A stretch of DNA of 64,000 nt from Planococcus kocurii (GCF_001465835.2 NZ_CP013661.2:2286501-2350500), one strand, 5' to 3'; positions 15,945-24,812 are shown, counted from the stretch's first letter. Made by a program: numbers and translations. Notes: a model not told the origin generated them from the letters alone.

Positions 15945-17498
15945 ATGAAGAAAAACTGGCTACTTTTATTAACATTAATCGGGTTACTAATTTTGAGTGC
16001 TTGTTCAGAAAGTACAATTCCAGAAGATACAGAAGGTAGTGAAGGTTCAACTTCTTCAGAAGCTGTAGAACAAGAAGTAATTTATGCTTCTACTACAGAT
16101 GCAGTCGGGCTTTCACCAACGTTGACAAATGATTCGGTATCTTCAAGTGTCATGTCTCAGGTTTATGAAAACTTGTTTGAACGCAATCCTGAAACAATGG
16201 AACTTGAGCCGAAATTGGCTGAGTCCTATGAAAATACCGATGAATTAACTTGGGTCATTAAGTTAAAAGAGGGCATTAAATTTCAAGACGGTACACCATT
16301 TAATGCGGAAGCAGTAAAGTATACATTTGAAAAATTAGTCGATCCAGCTACTGCAGCACCACGGGCTTCTCTACTGGAGCCAATTGATACGGTTACAGCA
16401 GTTGACGAGACAACTGTAGAAATTAAGACGAAATATCCATACGGACCTTTGTTAGCTGCCTTATCTCACTCAAATGCAGCGATTATTTCTCCTACTGCTG
16501 ATGAAGCACAGGATTTGATGCAAAACCCAGTAGGCACAGGTCCTTTCAAATTTGGAAGTTGGAGCCAAGGAGATCAAATCGTGTTGGAAAAGAACGAAGA
16601 TTATTGGGATGGAGCTCCTGACCTAGATAGAGTGACATATAAAGTTGTACCTGAAATTTCAACAGCTATTTCTATGCTGCAAACTGGTGAAGTAAACTTT
16701 ATCGATGCTTTGCCATCAGAGCAATTGTCACGTGTTGAATCTTTAGACAATGTGGAAGTTACGAAAAAGGAAGGAACGCCTGTTTATTACTTAACATTTA
16801 ATCATTCGAAAGAACGCAATAAAAACCCGAATTTCCGTAAAGCGGTAGCAAGTGCAGTAGACCGTGATGCTTTCGTTGAAAAATTGAATGGTCTCGGTGT
16901 TAGAAGTGATAGCATTCTTGGACCTCAAGTATTTGGTTATGAAGAATCAGCAGACAGCGGTGGAACAGCCTACGATCCAGAAGCAGCTAAAAAACTGGTG
17001 AAGGAAAATGGATTTGGTGATGAACCGATTAAATTACTTGCGGCTAATCGCGACAACTTTATTTTAATGGCTGAAATTGTACAATCTCAATTGACAGAGG
17101 CAGGATTCAATGTAGAAATTGAAACAATGGAATGGGCTACTTTTCTTGATACAGCAAGAGCAGGGGAATATGATTTAACATTCCTAAGTTGGTCCAATGT
17201 GACAAGTGATGGTTCCGAAATGTTCTACCCGAACTTCCATTCTGATAATGTGGGTGCTTCGAACCGTGCACAGTACAGCAATCCGGAATTTGACAAACTT
17301 GTCGAAGCTTCTCGTACAACAGTTGATCAAGAAGAACGTAAAAACTACTTGGCACAAGCAAACCAATTGATGCTTGATGAAGATGCAGCTATTGTGATGT
17401 ATCACGGCGTAGTGACTGCTGCTACGGATCAATCGATTCAAGGACTTCAACTCGATCCAAATGGCCAATGGTTCTTACAAAAAGTAACAAGAGAGTAG
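15945..17498 (+). CDS. Oligopeptide/glutathione ABC transporter substrate-binding lipoprotein (family 5)
   Basis: 517-aa solute-binding lipoprotein. The lipobox is LSAC with Cys20, followed by a Ser/Glu/Thr-rich linker (about 21-40). The family 5 fold is shown by LAESYENTDELTWVIKLKEGIKFQDG, NPVGTGPFKF and YWDGAPDLDRV. It resembles proteins often annotated as glutathione-binding in Bacillales, but the ligand cannot be decided by eye; the downstream gamma-glutamyltransferase favours a gamma-glutamyl peptide. AGGAGGAATT precedes the ATG. Confidence 0.88.
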   Translation: MKKNWLLLLTLIGLLILSACSESTIPEDTEGSEGSTSSEAVEQEVIYASTTDAVGLSPTLTNDSVSSSVMSQVYENLFERNPETMELEPKLAESYENTDELTWVIKLKEGIKFQDGTPFNAEAVKYTFEKLVDPATAAPRASLLEPIDTVTAVDETTVEIKTKYPYGPLLAALSHSNAAIISPTADEAQDLMQNPVGTGPFKFGSWSQGDQIVLEKNEDYWDGAPDLDRVTYKVVPEISTAISMLQTGEVNFIDALPSEQLSRVESLDNVEVTKKEGTPVYYLTFNHSKERNKNPNFRKAVASAVDRDAFVEKLNGLGVRSDSILGPQVFGYEESADSGGTAYDPEAAKKLVKENGFGDEPIKLLAANRDNFILMAEIVQSQLTEAGFNVEIETMEWATFLDTARAGEYDLTFLSWSNVTSDGSEMFYPNFHSDNVGASNRAQYSNPEFDKLVEASRTTVDQEERKNYLAQANQLMLDEDAAIVMYHGVVTAATDQSIQGLQLDPNGQWFLQKVTRE

Positions 17499-17505
17499 GG
17501 TAAGT

Positions 17506-18522
17506 ATGGCAGAGACATTACTTGAAGTGAAGAATTTAGTGACATCATTTCGTACAGCGGAAGGTTCATTACAAGCAGTTAGAGATGTCTCTTTCCATGT
17601 AGATAAAGGAGAAACCTTATGTATAGTTGGAGAATCAGGATGCGGTAAAAGTATTACTTCGCTATCTGTGATGCGACTGTTGCCTTCAAACGGCACTATT
17701 GAAAGTGGAGAGATTCTACTAGATGGTGAGCCTCTCGAAAAACTTTCACATGAACAGATGCGTAAACTTCGAGGTAATAAGATGTCAATGATTTTCCAAG
17801 AACCGATGACCGCATTGAATCCAGTGCTAACAATCGGCTACCAATTACGTGAACCTTTACTTTTGCATCATAAATTATCGAAAAGCGAAGCCAGTAAACA
17901 AAGCATCGAATTGCTGAAGCAAGTTGGAATTCCAAGTGCTGAAAAACGGTTGAATCAATATCCTCACGAATTAAGTGGAGGGATGAGACAGCGTGTCATG
18001 ATTGCGATGGCACTTGCTTGTCATCCGAGTTTACTAATTGCTGATGAGCCGACAACGGCTTTAGACGTAACGATTCAGGCACAAATTTTAGATTTAATCA
18101 AAGATTTAAAAGATAAATTAAATATGGGGGTGTTGATGATCACCCACGATATGGGTGTTGTAGCAGAAGTTGCCGATCGAGTTATGGTCATGTATGCAGG
18201 GAAAAAGATAGAAGAAGGACCAGTACGTGAAATTTTTGAAAATCCACAGCATCCCTATACAATTGGTTTATTGAATTCAGTGCCAAATGTAGATGATCCA
18301 GAATTTGAATTAGAACCGATTCCTGGGAATATGCCAGGGTTAAATGAAAAAATAACGGGCTGCCGCTTTCACCCACGCTGTATGTTTGCTATGGATAAAT
18401 GTAAAACAGACGTACCTCCAGAGTTCAATGCAGGAAAAGGTCATCATGCAAGCTGTTGGCTGTTAGACAAGGAGGTGGAATTTGTTGACAACAATCAAAG
18501 AAAAATCACCCTCGAAGTCTGA
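17506..18522 (+). CDS. Peptide ABC transporter ATP-binding protein (DppD/OppD family)
   Basis: 338-aa ATPase. Walker A is GESGCGKS (about residues 44-51), the Q-loop is FQEPMTALNP, the signature is LSGGMRQR, and Walker B is LLIADEPTTALD. The C-terminal oligopeptide extension with the Cys-rich GCRFHPRCMFAMDKC motif is typical of DppD/OppD, where such cysteines can hold an iron-sulfur cluster. It starts 8 nt after the binding-protein gene. Its 3' end carries the ribosome site of the next gene. Confidence 0.92.
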   Translation: MAETLLEVKNLVTSFRTAEGSLQAVRDVSFHVDKGETLCIVGESGCGKSITSLSVMRLLPSNGTIESGEILLDGEPLEKLSHEQMRKLRGNKMSMIFQEPMTALNPVLTIGYQLREPLLLHHKLSKSEASKQSIELLKQVGIPSAEKRLNQYPHELSGGMRQRVMIAMALACHPSLLIADEPTTALDVTIQAQILDLIKDLKDKLNMGVLMITHDMGVVAEVADRVMVMYAGKKIEEGPVREIFENPQHPYTIGLLNSVPNVDDPEFELEPIPGNMPGLNEKITGCRFHPRCMFAMDKCKTDVPPEFNAGKGHHASCWLLDKEVEFVDNNQRKITLEV

Positions 18523-19483
18523 AATTTTACTAGAATTAGATGGAGTAAAAAAATACTTTCCGATTAAAGGTGGTATATTGAAAAGAGTCATAGGGAATGT
18601 CAAAGCGGTGGAATCAGTTTCCTTAAAACTCTATAAAGGTGAAAGTCTTGGAGTCGTAGGAGAGTCAGGATGCGGCAAGTCGACTCTCGGCAGAACAATT
18701 TTGGGACTTGAAGAACTTACTGATGGGAAAATTTTCTTTAATAAGCAGGAGATTCAAGATTTAAAGCGAAAAGAGAAGAAGAAGTTTGTTAAGGAAATGC
18801 AGATGATTTTTCAAGACCCTTACGCATCCTTAAATCCTCGTCAGCGAATCGGTCACGCATTGGATGAAGTATTCAAGATGCATACGAATATGCCTTTGCA
18901 AGAAAGAAGGGGTGCAGTGGAGGATTTATTGAAGGAAGTGGGACTGAAATCAGAGCATTATGATCGTTATCCGCACGAATTCAGTGGAGGGCAACGACAA
19001 CGCATTGGAATCGCGAGGGCAATTGCCTTGAATCCCCAGTTTATCATTTGTGATGAAGCTGTTTCAGCGTTGGATGTGTCCGTACAGGCCCAGGTATTAA
19101 AGCTTTTGAAAACCTTGCAGGAAAAGTACGATCTTTCTTATTTATTCATTTCACATGATCTAGGAGTAGTTCGTTATTTTTGTGATCGCGTATTGGTCAT
19201 GTATTTGGGTCATACAGTAGAGATGAGTGATGTTGCTAACATTTTTAAGAATCCACTTCATCCCTATACTCAAGCTTTATTGTCTGCAATTCCAAGGCCG
19301 TCAGTAGATGCGAAAAAAGATCGAGTGCGTTTGGTGGGAGATATGCCAAATCCATCAAATCCACCTTCAGGTTGTCCATTCCATACGCGTTGTCCTATCG
19401 TACAAGAAAGATGTAAAGTAGAAAAACCAGCCTTTATTGAACATGAAAAAGATCATTTTGCAGCTTGCCATTTTGCCGGATAA
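18482..19483 (+). CDS. Peptide ABC transporter ATP-binding protein (DppF/OppF family)
   Basis: 333-aa second ATPase. It has Walker A GESGCGKSTLGR, Q-loop FQDPYASLNPR, signature FSGGQRQR, Walker B FIICDEAVSALD, and the C-terminal Cys motif SGCPFHTRCPIVQERC. The start is TTG 18482 or the adjacent TTG 18485, both following AAGGAGGTGG that lies in the 3' end of dppD. The genes overlap by about 40 nt, which implies coupled translation. It completes a full importer. Confidence 0.92.
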   Translation: MLTTIKEKSPSKSEILLELDGVKKYFPIKGGILKRVIGNVKAVESVSLKLYKGESLGVVGESGCGKSTLGRTILGLEELTDGKIFFNKQEIQDLKRKEKKKFVKEMQMIFQDPYASLNPRQRIGHALDEVFKMHTNMPLQERRGAVEDLLKEVGLKSEHYDRYPHEFSGGQRQRIGIARAIALNPQFIICDEAVSALDVSVQAQVLKLLKTLQEKYDLSYLFISHDLGVVRYFCDRVLVMYLGHTVEMSDVANIFKNPLHPYTQALLSAIPRPSVDAKKDRVRLVGDMPNPSNPPSGCPFHTRCPIVQERCKVEKPAFIEHEKDHFAACHFAG

Positions 19484-19489
19484 TCAATA

Positions 19490-19525
19490 AGCCGAATGCG
19501 GAAGCGTTTCCGCATCCGGCTTTTA
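19490..19525 (+). terminator. Weak terminator or attenuator before the gamma-glutamyltransferase gene
   Basis: GCCGAATGCGGAA-GCG-TTTCCGCATCCGGC stem followed only by TTTTA. It is probably leaky, leaving the next gene partly co-transcribed. Confidence 0.6.
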
Positions 19526-19545
19526 TACTGACAGGAGGAGTTTTT

Positions 19546-21150
19546 ATGGACTATTTACACAACCCATTTACAGCACAAAGACATACCGTATTTTCAAAAA
19601 AAGGCATGGTGGTTACGTCGCAGCCATTGGCGTCGCAAGCAGGCATTGAAATTATGCAAAATGGAGGTAATGCCATCGATGCAGCAATTGCCACAGCAGC
19701 GGCTTTAACGGTTGTTGAGCCGACCTCAAATGGTATCGGTGGGGATGCCTTTGCGCTTGTCTGGGTCAAAGACAAGTTGCACGGCTTAAACAGTTCGGGT
19801 CCCGCACCAAAAAGTATTTCTCCTGAAGCGGTCAAAGCTTTAGGGTATGAGAAAATGCCGACGCACGGTTTAGTGCCTGTGACAGTTCCTGGAGTTCCAG
19901 CTGCATGGGCTGAATTATCGAAGAAGTTTGGTAAGTTGTCTCTAGCAGAAGCTTTAAAACCAGCAATCCGTTACGCAGAAGAAGGTTATCCATTAACACC
20001 GATTCTGGGTAAATATTGGCAAGCAGCCTACGCTAAATACAAAGATTCGTTTACAAGCGAAGAATACCAAGGATGGTTTGATACGTTTGCACCAAACGGC
20101 AGAGCACCTGAAATTGGAGAAATGTGGTCATCTCCTGGGCATGCCAAAACATTAGTAGAAATTGGTCAAACCGATTCACGTTCTTTTTATGAAGGAGCAA
20201 TTGCAGAAAAAATAGATGCTTTCATGAAAAAACATGATGGGTTCTTATCTAAAGAAGACTTGGTAGCGTTTGAACCCGAGTGGGTAGAGCCCATTTCAAC
20301 TGAATACCGTGGTTACGAAGTGTGGGAAATCCCACCAAATGGACAAGGCATGGTTGCTCTTATGGCCTTAAACATATTCAAAGAATTAGCACCACCGAAA
20401 TGGCAGTCTGCTGAAACTTTTCATGAACAAATCGAAGCGATGAAGCTGGCGTTTACAGATGGTAAAGCGTTTATCACAGAGCCAGAAAATATGCCAGTCA
20501 GCACGGAGCATCTATTGTCTCAAGAATATGCGGCAGCTCGGGCTAAAACGATTAATGAAACTGCTGCGGATCCTGTACCATACGAATTGCCTAAAGGCGG
20601 TACAGTTTATTTATCTACTGCAGATGAAGAAGGCAATATGGTTTCTTATATCCAAAGCAACTACATGGGTTTTGGTTCAGGAATTGTTATTCCAGAAACA
20701 GGCATTGGGTTACAAAACCGTGGAGCGGATTTTTCATTAGATGCAGAACATCCGAATGTATTGGCTGGAGGAAAACGAACATTCCATACGATCATTCCAG
20801 GATTTCTTACGAAAAACAAAAAAGCAGTCGGTCCTTTCGGAGTGATGGGTGGCTATATGCAACCTCAAGGACATTTCCAAGTGATTACGAACACCATTGA
20901 TTATTTAATGAACCCACAAGCAGCACTCGATGCACCAAGGTGGCAATGGATTGAAGGCAAGACCGTTCTTGTTGAGCCGGACTTCCCTAACTATTTGGCA
21001 CAAGGCTTAACACGAAAAGGCCATCATATCCAAGTAGCAACAGACAGTGGCAGTTTTGGAAGAGGACAAATCATTTGGCGCAATCCTGAGACCGGCGTAT
21101 TATCCGGGGGCACTGAATCGCGTACAGATGGGGCGGTGGCTGTTTGGTAG
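19546..21150 (+). CDS. Gamma-glutamyltransferase/hydrolase family protein (YwrD-like), cytosolic
   Basis: 534-aa N-terminal-nucleophile hydrolase of the gamma-glutamyltranspeptidase family. These are made as a proenzyme and cut before a nucleophilic Thr, here predicted as Thr353 in KGGTVYLSTAD. Other family motifs are GGNAIDAAIATAAALTVVEPTSNGIGGDAF and GVPAAWAEL. There is no signal peptide, so it is cytosolic like B. subtilis YwrD and would act on imported substrate. The ATG at 19546 follows ACAGGAGGAG; the frame is open upstream but that part holds the terminator. Placed between a peptide importer and the chromate transporter. Confidence 0.9.
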   Translation: MDYLHNPFTAQRHTVFSKKGMVVTSQPLASQAGIEIMQNGGNAIDAAIATAAALTVVEPTSNGIGGDAFALVWVKDKLHGLNSSGPAPKSISPEAVKALGYEKMPTHGLVPVTVPGVPAAWAELSKKFGKLSLAEALKPAIRYAEEGYPLTPILGKYWQAAYAKYKDSFTSEEYQGWFDTFAPNGRAPEIGEMWSSPGHAKTLVEIGQTDSRSFYEGAIAEKIDAFMKKHDGFLSKEDLVAFEPEWVEPISTEYRGYEVWEIPPNGQGMVALMALNIFKELAPPKWQSAETFHEQIEAMKLAFTDGKAFITEPENMPVSTEHLLSQEYAAARAKTINETAADPVPYELPKGGTVYLSTADEEGNMVSYIQSNYMGFGSGIVIPETGIGLQNRGADFSLDAEHPNVLAGGKRTFHTIIPGFLTKNKKAVGPFGVMGGYMQPQGHFQVITNTIDYLMNPQAALDAPRWQWIEGKTVLVEPDFPNYLAQGLTRKGHHIQVATDSGSFGRGQIIWRNPETGVLSGGTESRTDGAVAVW

Positions 21151-21743
21151 GCGTCAAGAAAGTGGAGAAGCAGCAAGTCCAGCGTTCCCACTTGAAAATC
21201 AATAAGGACCTTTTTTTCGCATTTTTCCGCGTAGGTCTTCTCGGATTTGGTGGTGGACCTGCTGCTATTCCTCTTTTTCATCGTGAAGCTGTTGTCAATT
21301 ACAACTGGATGACAGAAGACGAGTTCGGAGATACTTTAGCGTTGGGAAATACGATGCCAGGACCTATTGCGACGAAAATGGCAGGCTATATCGGTTATCG
21401 TGTTAATGGGATAATGGGTTGTCTTGTCGCACTGGCTGCGTCAGTCATTCCGACAGTTATCTTAATGATTGTTTTGTTGGGCATTTTACAAAAATACAAA
21501 GATCTTGAATGGGTCAATAGCATGTCAGCCGCAGTGGTTCCAGTCGTAGGCGTTATGTTGGCGGTAATGACGTGGGATTTCTTTCAGAAGTCAGGAAAAG
21601 CTTTAGGGTTAGGACGTGCCATTCTATTCACAGCGATTGCCATTATTTTACTAGAACTAATGGGAATCCATCCGGCGATTGTCATCGTAGGCATTTTGAT
21701 TGTTTCCTTCACTTCATTTAAGAAGGGAGTCGGACCGAAATGA
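21144..21743 (+). CDS. Chromate transporter half-protein 1 (short-chain ChrA)
   Basis: 199-aa single-domain CHR protein. Key residues are in FFRVGLLGFGGGPAAIPLF, WMTEDEFGDTLALGNTMPGPIATKMAGYIGYRVNG and three to four later helices. Short CHR proteins work as pairs and the next gene is the second half. The start is uncertain: TTG 21144 overlaps the gamma-glutamyltransferase stop by 7 nt and follows GGGGCGGTGG, whereas GTG 21162 is an alternative. Chromate, or possibly sulfate-like oxyanion, efflux is known for the family; the physiological substrate here is not shown. Confidence 0.85.
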   Translation: MVGVKKVEKQQVQRSHLKINKDLFFAFFRVGLLGFGGGPAAIPLFHREAVVNYNWMTEDEFGDTLALGNTMPGPIATKMAGYIGYRVNGIMGCLVALAASVIPTVILMIVLLGILQKYKDLEWVNSMSAAVVPVVGVMLAVMTWDFFQKSGKALGLGRAILFTAIAIILLELMGIHPAIVIVGILIVSFTSFKKGVGPK

Positions 21744-22273
21744 TTTACTGGTCTATCTTTTTAGCATTTTTTATCCCCGGTATTTTAGGCTATGGCGGGG
21801 GGCCGGCCTCAATTCCGCTTGTGGAAAAAGAAGTAGTAGATCACTACGGCTGGATGACCACCCAAGAGTTTGGAGAAGTTCTCGCTTTGGGAAATGCTTT
21901 GCCAGGTCCCATCGCAACGAAAATGGCGGGATATATTGGTTATATGGAAGGCGGCATCCTTGGCTCTATTGTTGCTTTAGTTGCTTCAGTGGCGCCGTCA
22001 CTTATTTTAATGGTGCTGTTGATGGTCACTCTTTTAAAGTACAAAGATTCACCAAAAGTCCAAAACATCACCAAATTAGTTCGCCCTGTAATTGCTGTCT
22101 TGTTGGGTGCCATGACATTGCAGTTTTTTATGACATCTATTCATACATCAGGAACTGTACAGACTGTTATTCTAGTGGTCGTTAGCTACTGGTTGTTAGA
22201 AATGAGAAAAGTTCATCCAGCCTTCGTTATAGTAATGGCACTCGGTTATGGTGCGGTGTCTGGGATCCTTTAG
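21740..22273 (+). CDS. Chromate transporter half-protein 2 (short-chain ChrA)
   Basis: 177-aa CHR domain homologous to its upstream partner: FFIPGILGYGGGPASIPLVEKEVV and GWMTTQEFGEVLALGNALPGPIATKMAGYIGYMEGG. It begins in an ATGA overlap with the preceding stop and has AAGGGAG upstream, so the two halves are translationally coupled, as in the B. subtilis ywrA/ywrB pair. A terminator follows 30 nt later. Confidence 0.88.
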   Translation: MIYWSIFLAFFIPGILGYGGGPASIPLVEKEVVDHYGWMTTQEFGEVLALGNALPGPIATKMAGYIGYMEGGILGSIVALVASVAPSLILMVLLMVTLLKYKDSPKVQNITKLVRPVIAVLLGAMTLQFFMTSIHTSGTVQTVILVVVSYWLLEMRKVHPAFVIVMALGYGAVSGIL

Positions 22274-22303
22274 TTTTGTGTTTTCGAAAAAAATAAGCAC
22301 ACG

Positions 22304-22333
22304 AAGTCATCCGATTAGGGGTGGCTTTTTTTA
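22304..22333 (+). terminator. Terminator after the chromate transporter genes
   Basis: AAGTCATCC / GGGTGGCTT stem (three G-U pairs in RNA) followed by a run of Ts. Confidence 0.75.
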
Positions 22334-22383
22334 TGTGGTGAAAAAGACAGGCATTATGATTTACTTTTAATTCAAGAACGTAT

Positions 22384-22417
22384 ATTGTAGACAACAAGGA
22401 TAATTATTGTCTACAAT
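22384..22417. promoter_or_regulatory. Palindromic operator upstream of the Rrf2-type gene
   Basis: A perfect 11-bp inverted repeat, ATTGTAGACAA and TTGTCTACAAT, with a 12-bp AT-rich spacer. It ends about 18 bp before the first possible start codon. Its position suggests autoregulation by the adjacent Rrf2 protein; a TATATT box (22381-22386) partly overlaps the left arm. Confidence 0.7.
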
Positions 22418-22435
22418 TGAAAGAGGGTGATTTGG

Positions 22436-22918
22436 GTGCACATGAAACCAGGTGTAGAACAATCCGTATATGCCGTTCTTCTATTAAATATGTTGCCTGA
22501 TAAAGCGGTGCTACCAGGAGAAGCGATTAGTCATCAACTAGGAACTTCGCCAACTTATTTTCAAAAGCTTTTGAGGAAATTGGTCAGTGCGGGCTTAATC
22601 ACTTCTGTACCAGGAGTTAAAGGCGGCTTTAAATTAAACAAAAATCCTGAAGACATTAGCGTATTTAATATATATGTAGCCATTGAAGGACAACAATCGC
22701 TTTATTCACCAAGTGGGGTGTTAGGAGATTTGCTGGAACTTGAAGAGCCTGAGCGGTGCTGCTTGCTGACAGATTTAATGATCCAAGCAGAAAATGCGTG
22801 GCGCGACCGGATGGAACAAGAAACAATTGCTTCTCTTTCCGAAAAGATGAAAGAACAACAGTTTCAAGAAAAAACGAAAAAACTGACCGATTGGCTGTCT
22901 CAAAAATTAGTCGGTTAA
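22436..22918 (+). CDS. Rrf2 family transcriptional regulator
   Basis: About 160-aa Rrf2-type regulator. It has an N-terminal winged HTH (EQSVYAVLLLNMLPDKAVLPGEAI to VPGVKGGFKLNKNP). The C-terminal half lacks the three-cysteine cluster of IscR/NsrR (only an adjacent CC pair near residue 105), so it resembles the YwnA/YwgB group rather than iron-sulfur sensors. Possible starts are GTG 22427, GTG 22436 and ATG 22442; AGAGGGTGA spacing favours GTG 22436. A perfect palindrome upstream is its likely operator. The target beyond itself is unknown. Confidence 0.85.
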   Translation: MHMKPGVEQSVYAVLLLNMLPDKAVLPGEAISHQLGTSPTYFQKLLRKLVSAGLITSVPGVKGGFKLNKNPEDISVFNIYVAIEGQQSLYSPSGVLGDLLELEEPERCCLLTDLMIQAENAWRDRMEQETIASLSEKMKEQQFQEKTKKLTDWLSQKLVG

Positions 22919-22935
22919 AAGCGAAAAGAGGAATA

Positions 22936-23178
22936 ATGATGATTGATAGTTTACCACGTATTAACCAGTTAGCAAAAAAAGCGCGAGAAGAAGGACTGAC
23001 CAATGCAGAAAAAGTAGAACAACAAGTATTGCGTGAAGACTATTTGCGTTCAATTCGTGGGCAAGTAGAATCAACTGTCACTAGTATGACGGTTATCGAT
23101 CCACTTGGTGAAGACGTTACTCCTGAAAAAGTACGAACAAAAAAAGAAAATAATCTAATCATAGAAAGTTTAAACTAG
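22936..23178 (+). CDS. DUF896 (YnzC-like) small protein
   Basis: 80-aa protein of the UPF0291/DUF896 family: [19 protein letters not shown] followed by [21 protein letters not shown], matching the two-helix core of B. subtilis YnzC. The C-terminal tail is longer than YnzC. The start is the first of two adjacent ATGs after AAGAGG. It sits 18 nt after the Rrf2 gene and 14 nt before hslO, so the three are probably co-transcribed. The function is unknown. Confidence 0.85.
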   Translation: MMIDSLPRINQLAKKAREEGLTNAEKVEQQVLREDYLRSIRGQVESTVTSMTVIDPLGEDVTPEKVRTKKENNLIIESLN

Positions 23179-23192
23179 AGAGGAAGAACAAG

Positions 23193-24071
23193 ATGAACGA
23201 TTATTTAGTGAGAGCATTGGCCTATGATGGACAAGTGCGAGCGTACGCTGCCTGGACGACAGAAACTGTAGCGGAGGCCCAGCGTCGCCATTATACATGG
23301 CCGACTGCATCTGCAGCACTTGGAAGATCCATGACGGCAAGCGTAATGCTAGGCGCCATGATGAAAGGCGAAGAAAAGTTGACGATCCGTATTAACGGTG
23401 GAGGCCCAATTGGCACTATTTTAGTGGATGCCAATGCGAAAGGCGAAGTTCGAGGCTATGTGAGCAATCCGTTAACTCATTTTGATTTGAACGAACAAGG
23501 AAAACTTGATGTCAAAAGAGCAGTCGGTACAGAAGGAACGTTAGCAGTTTCCAGAGATATTGGGTTGCTTCAACCGTTTGTTGGACAAGTTCCGATCGTG
23601 TCAGGTGAGTTAGGTGAGGATTTTACGCATTACATTACAACCTCTGAACAAATTCCGTCTTCTGTAGGAGTTGGTGTAATTGTGAATCCTGACAACACGA
23701 TTCAGGCTTCAGGTGGGTTTATCATTCAATTACTACCTGGTACAGAAGAAAGTATTATTGAAGACATTGAAGCGCGTCTAAAAGTAATTCCGACAATCTC
23801 AAATATGGTGCGCCAAGGTCTATCACCGGAAGATATTTTAGATGAAGTGCTGGGGAACGGAAACGTTAAAGTACTAGACGAAATGCCTGTGAAGTTTCAG
23901 TGCCAATGTTCAAGAGATCGTATTTCTAACGCGATTCAAGGACTTGGTGTTGCCGAAATTGAAGACATGATTGTGACAGACGGCAAAGCAGAAGCACAAT
24001 GCCATTTTTGTAATGAAAACTATCTGTTCTCGAAAGAGAATTTGGAAGATATGTTGAAAACAGAAGCATAA
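23193..24071 (+). CDS. hslO: Hsp33 redox-regulated chaperonin
   Basis: 292-aa Hsp33. The N-terminal folding domain begins [17 protein letters not shown], and the C-terminal zinc centre has Cys237, Cys239, Cys270 and Cys273 (CQC ... CHFC). Zinc release and disulfide formation on oxidative stress activate its holdase function. GAGAGGAAGAAC precedes the ATG. It ends at a terminator. Confidence 0.96.
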   Translation: MNDYLVRALAYDGQVRAYAAWTTETVAEAQRRHYTWPTASAALGRSMTASVMLGAMMKGEEKLTIRINGGGPIGTILVDANAKGEVRGYVSNPLTHFDLNEQGKLDVKRAVGTEGTLAVSRDIGLLQPFVGQVPIVSGELGEDFTHYITTSEQIPSSVGVGVIVNPDNTIQASGGFIIQLLPGTEESIIEDIEARLKVIPTISNMVRQGLSPEDILDEVLGNGNVKVLDEMPVKFQCQCSRDRISNAIQGLGVAEIEDMIVTDGKAEAQCHFCNENYLFSKENLEDMLKTEA

Positions 24072-24081
24072 GTAGAACGAG

Positions 24082-24115
24082 AGGTCCACGCACGTTGTTG
24101 CGATGGACCTTTTTT
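24082..24115 (+). terminator. Terminator after hslO
   Basis: AGGTCCACGCA / TTGCGATGGACCT stem with one mismatch, followed by TTTTTT. Confidence 0.85.
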
Positions 24116-24145
24116 ATTGGAATGATAAAAAAGGTATGTTATTAT

Positions 24146-24163
24146 TATCTTGAATTCGAGATA
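24146..24163. promoter_or_regulatory. MhqR-type operator
   Basis: TATCTTGAATTCGAGATA is a near-perfect 18-bp palindrome. It matches the MhqR box as I recall it from B. subtilis (TATCTcgaAtTCgAGATA). It lies 47 bp before a gene of the mhqD family, a known MhqR target. Confidence 0.75.
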
Positions 24164-24209
24164 TATATTGATGCAATAAAAAGTAGAAGCAATTGGAGGT
24201 TATTAGAAG

Positions 24210-24812
24210 ATGAAACATATTTTTAAACAAGGCACGAATCTATCAAAATCAACCTTACTTATGCTCCATGGAACGGGTGGAAATGAAACGGATTTATTAG
24301 CTATTGCGGCTCATATCGATCCGGAAGCATCTGTGTTGAGCGTTCGTGGAAATGTCTCTGAGAACGGCATGCCACGGTTTTTTAAACGCCTATCAGAAGG
24401 TATATTCGATATGGAAGATTTAAAATTCCGTACGGAAGAGCTGTATAACTTTATTGGTCAAGCAGCGGAGGAACATGGCTTTGACCGCACACAAGTTGTT
24501 GCAATTGGCTATTCGAACGGAGCCAATATTGCAGCTAATTTACTGTTCACGTATACTGGCGCATTAAAGGGAGCTATTCTTCATCATCCAATGGTTCCAA
24601 ATCGTCATACAGATTTACCTGATTTGGCGAATACTCCTGTATTTATCGCAGCGGGTACAAACGATCCGATTTGCCCAGCAGAAGAATCAATAGACCTTGA
24701 AAAATTATTAAGCAATGCCGGTGCAGAAGTAGAATTGCATTGGGAAAATTTCGGTCATCAATTGACGATGCCAGAAGTAGAAGCTGCGAAAAACTGGTAT
24801 GATAAGTTATAA
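24210..24812 (+). CDS. Alpha/beta hydrolase, MhqD-like carboxylesterase
   Basis: 200-aa carboxylesterase/phospholipase family hydrolase. LLMLHGTGGNETD is the oxyanion loop. The nucleophile Ser is in GYSNGANIAANLL (about residue 105), Asp in AAGTNDPICP and His in ENFGHQLT. In B. subtilis MhqD belongs to the hydroquinone/quinone response repressed by MhqR; a matching operator upstream supports that identity. GGAGGTTATT precedes the ATG. No mhqR gene is in the window. Confidence 0.85.
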   Translation: MKHIFKQGTNLSKSTLLMLHGTGGNETDLLAIAAHIDPEASVLSVRGNVSENGMPRFFKRLSEGIFDMEDLKFRTEELYNFIGQAAEEHGFDRTQVVAIGYSNGANIAANLLFTYTGALKGAILHHPMVPNRHTDLPDLANTPVFIAAGTNDPICPAEESIDLEKLLSNAGAEVELHWENFGHQLTMPEVEAAKNWYDKL

